Shown here: positions 34,892 through 38,035 of the stretch, one piece after another
Layout: each line of letters starts with the position of its first letter
How positions within the stretch are numbered: the first letter of the stretch is position 1
Source: JANQTF01 sp036835375
Lineage (GTDB): Bacteria; Bacteroidota; Bacteroidia; J057
DNA: 38,035 bases
Reading direction: 5' to 3'
NCBI GenBank assembly: GCA_036835375.1
Contig: DAITMB010000042.1
Span: forward strand, 1-38,035
Translations under genes and position numbers: made by a program
Notes under the pieces: model-generated
The model's input: only the letters and a program-made list of their open reading frames with translations
Databases searched by the model: none
Told to the model about the DNA's origin: nothing

Positions 34892-35632
34892 TCATCGCTG
34901 AATGATGCGGGTGCTGAGGGTGTCTCCCACGACGATTTCGCAGGTGTATCGTCCTAGGGGCAGGGAGGTAAGGTCCACATCAATTTCTTGATGGCCAGAC
35001 ACTGCCAGTTCGTGAAACAGAATGCCGACTTGGCTTTGGGCCTCATCTAAAAGTCTGATCTCGACGCGCTGTGGCTCGCTGAGTTCGAGCTGGATCAGTG
35101 TGCCAAAAAGTCCGGGATGAGGGTAGAGATACGTGATGTGATATCCGCCCGGACAGCTTTCTATCACCATGACATCGCTGGTGACACTGTTGCCATCTGC
35201 GGTGACTTGGCGCAAGCGGTAGTAATTCGCCCCCGGAAGCGGGTGGCTATCAGCAAATGTCCAGTCTTCCAGCGGTTGGGTACTGGCTTCCCCGACTACC
35301 ATACCGATTTCGGCCCAATGCAAAGCATCCGTTGAGCGCTGCACATACACCCGGAAGGCCTGCCGCGGGGTGCCCGCCGTCCATCGAAGGCTGTGCTGCC
35401 CGAGTTCCGGTTCTCCGGAGAAAAAGGTCATTGGAAATGCAGGCGCGGTGTAACTGGATAAGGCCTCGGCGAGAGAACTTTCTTCGCCAGCAGCCGGTGC
35501 AGCCCTCATGGCGCCCCGCATGGCCCAGCCTTCGGGGTGGTCCAGAGAAACATTCACTTGCACGTGTTGTGCGGAGAGAGGCGCCATCCACAGCAGGGAC
35601 AGCAGCAGGCAGGAAGGGAAAGATGACTTCAT
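34892..35632 (-). CDS. Secreted protein with T9SS type A C-terminal sorting domain
   Basis: The 246-residue protein has a signal peptide (1-21, ending L-S-A before Q22), a variable Ala-rich stretch, and a fibronectin-like linker module: VYVQRSTDALHWAEIGMV, then WTFADSHPLPGANYYRLRQV (about 94-140). The C-terminal sorting domain spans 168-246, with YPHPG at its start, RVEIRLLDE, SGHQEIDVDLTSLPLGRYTCEIVVG and a basic end TRIIQR. The module plus sorting domain is the standard C-terminal architecture of T9SS cargo, usually attached to a much larger protein. Here almost nothing precedes it, so it is a small cargo or a reduced descendant. It depends on machinery such as PorQ (217-1260). Function beyond secretion is unknown. 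Confidence 0.78.
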   Translation of the reverse strand: MKSSFPSCLLLSLLWMAPLSAQHVQVNVSLDHPEGWAMRGAMRAAPAAGEESSLAEALSSYTAPAFPMTFFSGEPELGQHSLRWTAGTPRQAFRVYVQRSTDALHWAEIGMVVGEASTQPLEDWTFADSHPLPGANYYRLRQVTADGNSVTSDVMVIESCPGGYHITYLYPHPGLFGTLIQLELSEPQRVEIRLLDEAQSQVGILFHELAVSGHQEIDVDLTSLPLGRYTCEIVVGDTLSTRIIQR

Positions 35633-36316
35633 TGAATTAATCAGCTAGGGTACACAAGATCAGGAGGTGAAATAATCCGGCAGCGTTACAGGGAAGTGAC
35701 GTGCGGAAATCCTTCTGATTTCGACCAAAAATTAGGCGAATCCCTCGCACTCGGAAGTTGTTCTACGGAAGTAATATTTCATGAGTAAGAATGTGTCGAA
35801 AGGGAGCGAATCATAACGGTGGAGGAAAGAATCTCCTGACTGGATTTTCTGCAGCGGGCTGGCGCTGTTCACTGCTTCGCCGGGGCAAATTTCCGCACAA
35901 AGAGACCATGGTAGCCCGGCAACGAGCACTAAAATTTCGCTTCACAGTGATATTTCCGACTTGCGCTGCCCTCAGGATCAACATGCCAGTCGGAGTCAAT
36001 GATAGAAGAAGAAGTATAAGCGATATCGCGCTGGGGAAATGCGCCAATCAAAAGCACCGGAAAAAAAACCGGCACCAACGCCTGTAAGATCTTCTCGAAA
36101 ATGGATCCTAAGCAGCTATAAACAGGAGGTATTCTATCATGCTCCTACGCAAGACCCAAAGGCAATAGAAGCGGAGAACTAGAAAATAGAAACCCTCAAG
36201 ATTTTTATTTGATTTAGCAAAATTGTGTATATTTAATCGAAGGCAAAATATCTTTCTCACTTGTCTTTTTCGAAAGCTTGCCTTGCGTTTTTGTCCAATT
36301 GCTACGCTACCCCCCC
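35633..36316. other. 684-base stretch with no convincing gene
   Basis: No gene with recognisable features lies here. Both strands carry overlapping open frames in the middle: minus 35732-35929 and 35811-36047, plus 35791-36087. One minus-strand frame begins with a hydrophobic run (ISLILLLLSLTPTGMLIL) but continues in low-credibility sequence. The right end turns AT-rich from about 36100, and TTTG (36208-36211) with TATATTTA (36228-36235) could be a weak promoter for the next gene. A decayed gene or dispersed repeat is possible; see findings. Confidence 0.4.
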
Positions 36317-36697
36317 ATGATGATGAAATCCATATTTTCATTCAACATTTTTTTCGGACTGCTTCTTACCATTGCTTCTGCTCAGGCACAAGAAATTTAC
36401 TTTGAAGTAGAAGGAATTTCCTTTGGCTACAAGTGGGACCATTCAGAGAACATATCCAAAAATCAGATCAAAGAAGCCGCCAAAATCGGCTTTCGCGAAG
36501 GAAAGAAAGACGGCAAAAAAGAGCGTCCAACCGGAACCACAGAACATTACGGCGATTGCTTTCATAGCGGAACATTTAGCAATGCTTATCTTCAGAGCGT
36601 GTACAAAGACGGCTATGTCAAAGGCTACAAAGCCGGAGCCGGAAGAAGCCCCAGCATGAGCGATTTGCTGTATGTGGGAAGTTGTGAAGGGGGGTAG
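36317..36697 (+). CDS. Small secreted protein of unknown function
   Basis: From the first of three consecutive ATG codons (36317) the protein has 126 residues. A signal peptide (KSIFSFNIFFGLLLTIASAQAQ) is followed by about 100 residues that I do not recognise. Two Gly/Lys-rich helices of similar make-up stand out: KIGFREGKKDGKKE and SVYKDGYVKGYKAG, about 50 residues apart, suggesting a degenerate repeat. Two cysteines (in YGDCFHSG and VGSCEGG) could form a disulfide. There is no lipobox, membrane segment or T9SS sorting domain, so it is probably periplasmic. It lies on the AT-richer right end next to the GHKL ATPase gene, 209 bases away, and may be an accessory gene. Confidence 0.7.
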   Translation: MMMKSIFSFNIFFGLLLTIASAQAQEIYFEVEGISFGYKWDHSENISKNQIKEAAKIGFREGKKDGKKERPTGTTEHYGDCFHSGTFSNAYLQSVYKDGYVKGYKAGAGRSPSMSDLLYVGSCEGG

Positions 36698-36906
36698 GTG
36701 GATGGAAAAGGCTTGCGCTATTCAGTAATGGCTGAGAAAGGAGATTTGTATCATTATCTGGGACACTTGATAAATACAAATTGAATAATTGTGAAACAAT
36801 TTTGCCTGTAACTTATCAAATATGGAAAGGACAAGTAGGTCGACCGTATATTTTTGTGATATTGTAGCATTGGAAGAGAATTTTTTTACTTTTTTTCTTA
36901 AAGTCT
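36698..36906. other. AT-rich gap before the GHKL ATPase
   Basis: The gap holds no gene. A small hairpin AATTGT-gaa-ACAATT (36787-36801), followed by a short T run, could end the small secreted protein transcript. TATTTTTG at 36849-36856 matches the Bacteroidota -7 consensus exactly. Confidence 0.4.
36849..36856 (+). promoter_or_regulatory. Possible promoter -7 element of the ATPase gene
   Basis: TATTTTTG fits TAnnTTTG exactly and lies about 50 bases before the proposed GTG start. No TTTG is present at the usual upstream distance and the region is T-rich, so chance matches are likely. Confidence 0.35.
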
Positions 36907-38035
36907 GTGCAACGCTTGTTAGATCTCAATATTGACGGGATACTTGAGGATTGGACTATTTCTCATGCTATCCGAGAACTAATTGCGAATGCCCTTGATG
37001 AAAAGGTGCTATCGAATACAGAGCAGGTGTTAATTGAAAAGCAAGCCGACGTTTGGAAGATTCAAGATTTTGGAAGAGGAATTACTCCCGAGCACTTTGT
37101 ACTCAACGAAAACCCAGAAAAGATCAACAGAAGGGATATTATTGGTAAATTTGGATTTGGACTAAAGGATGCACTAGGTACACTTTACCGTCGTGGTATC
37201 GAGATCGAGATTCTCACTGCGCATTCAACATTTCGCCTAAGCAAACAACCCAAAAAAGGCCTCAATGGGCTTGAAACGCTCCATGTGATTCAAAGTGATC
37301 CGCTTAACGGAGTCTCTAGAGGCACGTTGATATTTCTGAAAGGTGTGTCTGACAAGGACATGCAATCGGCTAGGAATATGTTTCTAGAGCTGGCCGACCC
37401 GGCCCCCGAAGTGTTGGATATTTTACCAATGGGGCAGGTGATCAAATATCACGGTCAAAAAGCTCCCATATTCGTCAATGGTCTTCAGGTAGGAGAAGAA
37501 AAACGTTTTCTGTTTGGCTATAATATTATCGCGCCCACTCCAGCCTTGCAACGGGCCATGAACCGCGAAAGACGCCATGTAGGGAGAGCGGCTTATGTGC
37601 CTCAAGTAAAAGAAATGTTACAGAAGTCAGAAAAAAAGCAAGTGATTCAAGCCCTAGCTGAGGACTTTGCCCGAAAACCATCCCACGAGGAACTAACTTG
37701 GTTGCCAGTTCAAGAGCATGCTGTAAGACTGCTCAATAAAGAGCGCAAGTATATCTTTTATAAAGATGGTGACGCATTTCTCCATCAGGCTTTATTGAAT
37801 GAAGCTATGATGCAAGGTCTCAAACCCTTAGAACTACCTAAAAAGCTTTGGAAAAAGATACTGGGGCAGGGAGACTACCAGCAGTCACCCATATTGACAC
37901 TAGAAGAGTTTGCCAGGCAAAGAAATGCCAACTTCATACCCGACTTCGTCGAGCAATCAGAACTTTCCGAGAATGAGCATCAGGTCTGGGAAACCAGGAA
38001 TCTTATTTTTGAAGCCATAGGCGGCAGGCCCGCTC
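36907..38035 (+). CDS. GHKL-type ATPase (Hsp90/MutL/MORC-like), truncated by window edge
   Basis: This frame stays open from 36868 to the end of the window; the first good start is GTG 36907, giving 376 codons. The N-terminal half is a Bergerat-fold ATPase: N-box HAIRELIANALDE (20-32, with E24, N28 and D31), DFGRGI (54-59, the DxGxG-type box) and GKFGFGLKDAL (80-90, glycine lid). An S5-like region follows, with IFVNGLQVGEEKRFLFGYNI and the notable block ALQRAMNRERRHVGRAAYVPQVKEML (213-238). The visible end, LSENEHQVWETRNLIFEAIGGRPA, enters another domain that lies outside. It has no membrane segment. I can place it in the GHKL superfamily but cannot name the family. The gene looks AT-richer than the dcw cluster, which hints at transfer. 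Confidence 0.8.
   Translation, partial: MQRLLDLNIDGILEDWTISHAIRELIANALDEKVLSNTEQVLIEKQADVWKIQDFGRGITPEHFVLNENPEKINRRDIIGKFGFGLKDALGTLYRRGIEIEILTAHSTFRLSKQPKKGLNGLETLHVIQSDPLNGVSRGTLIFLKGVSDKDMQSARNMFLELADPAPEVLDILPMGQVIKYHGQKAPIFVNGLQVGEEKRFLFGYNIIAPTPALQRAMNRERRHVGRAAYVPQVKEMLQKSEKKQVIQALAEDFARKPSHEELTWLPVQEHAVRLLNKERKYIFYKDGDAFLHQALLNEAMMQGLKPLELPKKLWKKILGQGDYQQSPILTLEEFARQRNANFIPDFVEQSELSENEHQVWETRNLIFEAIGGRPA

Noticed and set aside
1..38035. tRNA, rRNA, riboswitch or insertion sequence genes
   Set aside because: Scanned by eye for tRNA arms, rRNA landmarks and transposase motifs; none was convincing. A covariance-model search could still find a small RNA.

Overview
The window looks like a chromosome segment of a Bacteroidota bacterium, probably Saprospiria-like, although the class is a guess. 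Several things point there. A PorQ component of the type IX secretion system (T9SS) sits at one end and a protein with a T9SS C-terminal sorting signal near the other. Promoter-like sequences follow the Bacteroidota TTTG / TAnnTTTG pattern. There are DUF2911 and Bacteroidota-type LptD proteins, FtsZ ends in the Bacteroidota-type tail NNSFLHD, and Shine-Dalgarno sequences are scarce. MurE carries the DNPR motif, so the peptidoglycan should contain meso-diaminopimelate.

Layout. 1-225: tandem 67-68 bp repeats with two hairpins per unit, followed by a pyrimidine microrepeat that supplies the stop codon of porQ. 217-2253: divergent porQ (-) and a LOG-family phosphoribohydrolase (+). 2501-6354: lytic transglycosylase and uvrA, overlapping by ATGA. 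6643-8269: trpS and a deoxynucleoside kinase. 8344-11124 (-): gltX and an unrecognised membrane coiled-coil protein. 11448-11900: a secreted DUF4440/NTF2-like protein. 12411-28325: a complete Bacteroidota dcw cluster (mraZ, rsmH, ftsL-like, ftsI, murE, mraY, murD, ftsW, murG, murC, ftsQ, ftsA, ftsZ), all on +. It encodes precursor synthesis (MurE, MurD, MurC, MraY, MurG), septal polymerisation (FtsW, FtsI) and the divisome core (FtsL, FtsQ, FtsA, FtsZ). A three-box MraZ operator lies just before it and hairpins follow it. 28614-29153 (-): DUF2911 protein. 29315-31042: a protein with a nucleoside-phosphorylase-like C-terminal half. 31106-33964 (-): LptD-like outer-membrane protein, divergent from a peptidoglycan amidase (34051-34878). 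34892-35632 (-): T9SS cargo-like protein. 35633-38035: an apparently AT-richer accessory edge with a 0.7 kb gene-poor stretch, a small secreted protein of unknown function and the first 376 codons of a GHKL-type (Hsp90/MutL/MORC-like) ATPase that runs out of the window.

The most notable points are (1) a roughly 95-residue insertion in the periplasmic TM4-TM5 loop of MraY with a PDZ-like pattern, (2) a textbook MraZ operator TGGGA-N5-TGGGA-N5-TGGGA beside a promoter-like element, (3) the truncated GHKL ATPase at the right edge, and (4) the two-part phosphorylase-like protein at 29315-31042. No CRISPR array, tRNA, rRNA, intact insertion sequence or recognised defence system was found. All calls come from reading motifs by eye; no database search was run.
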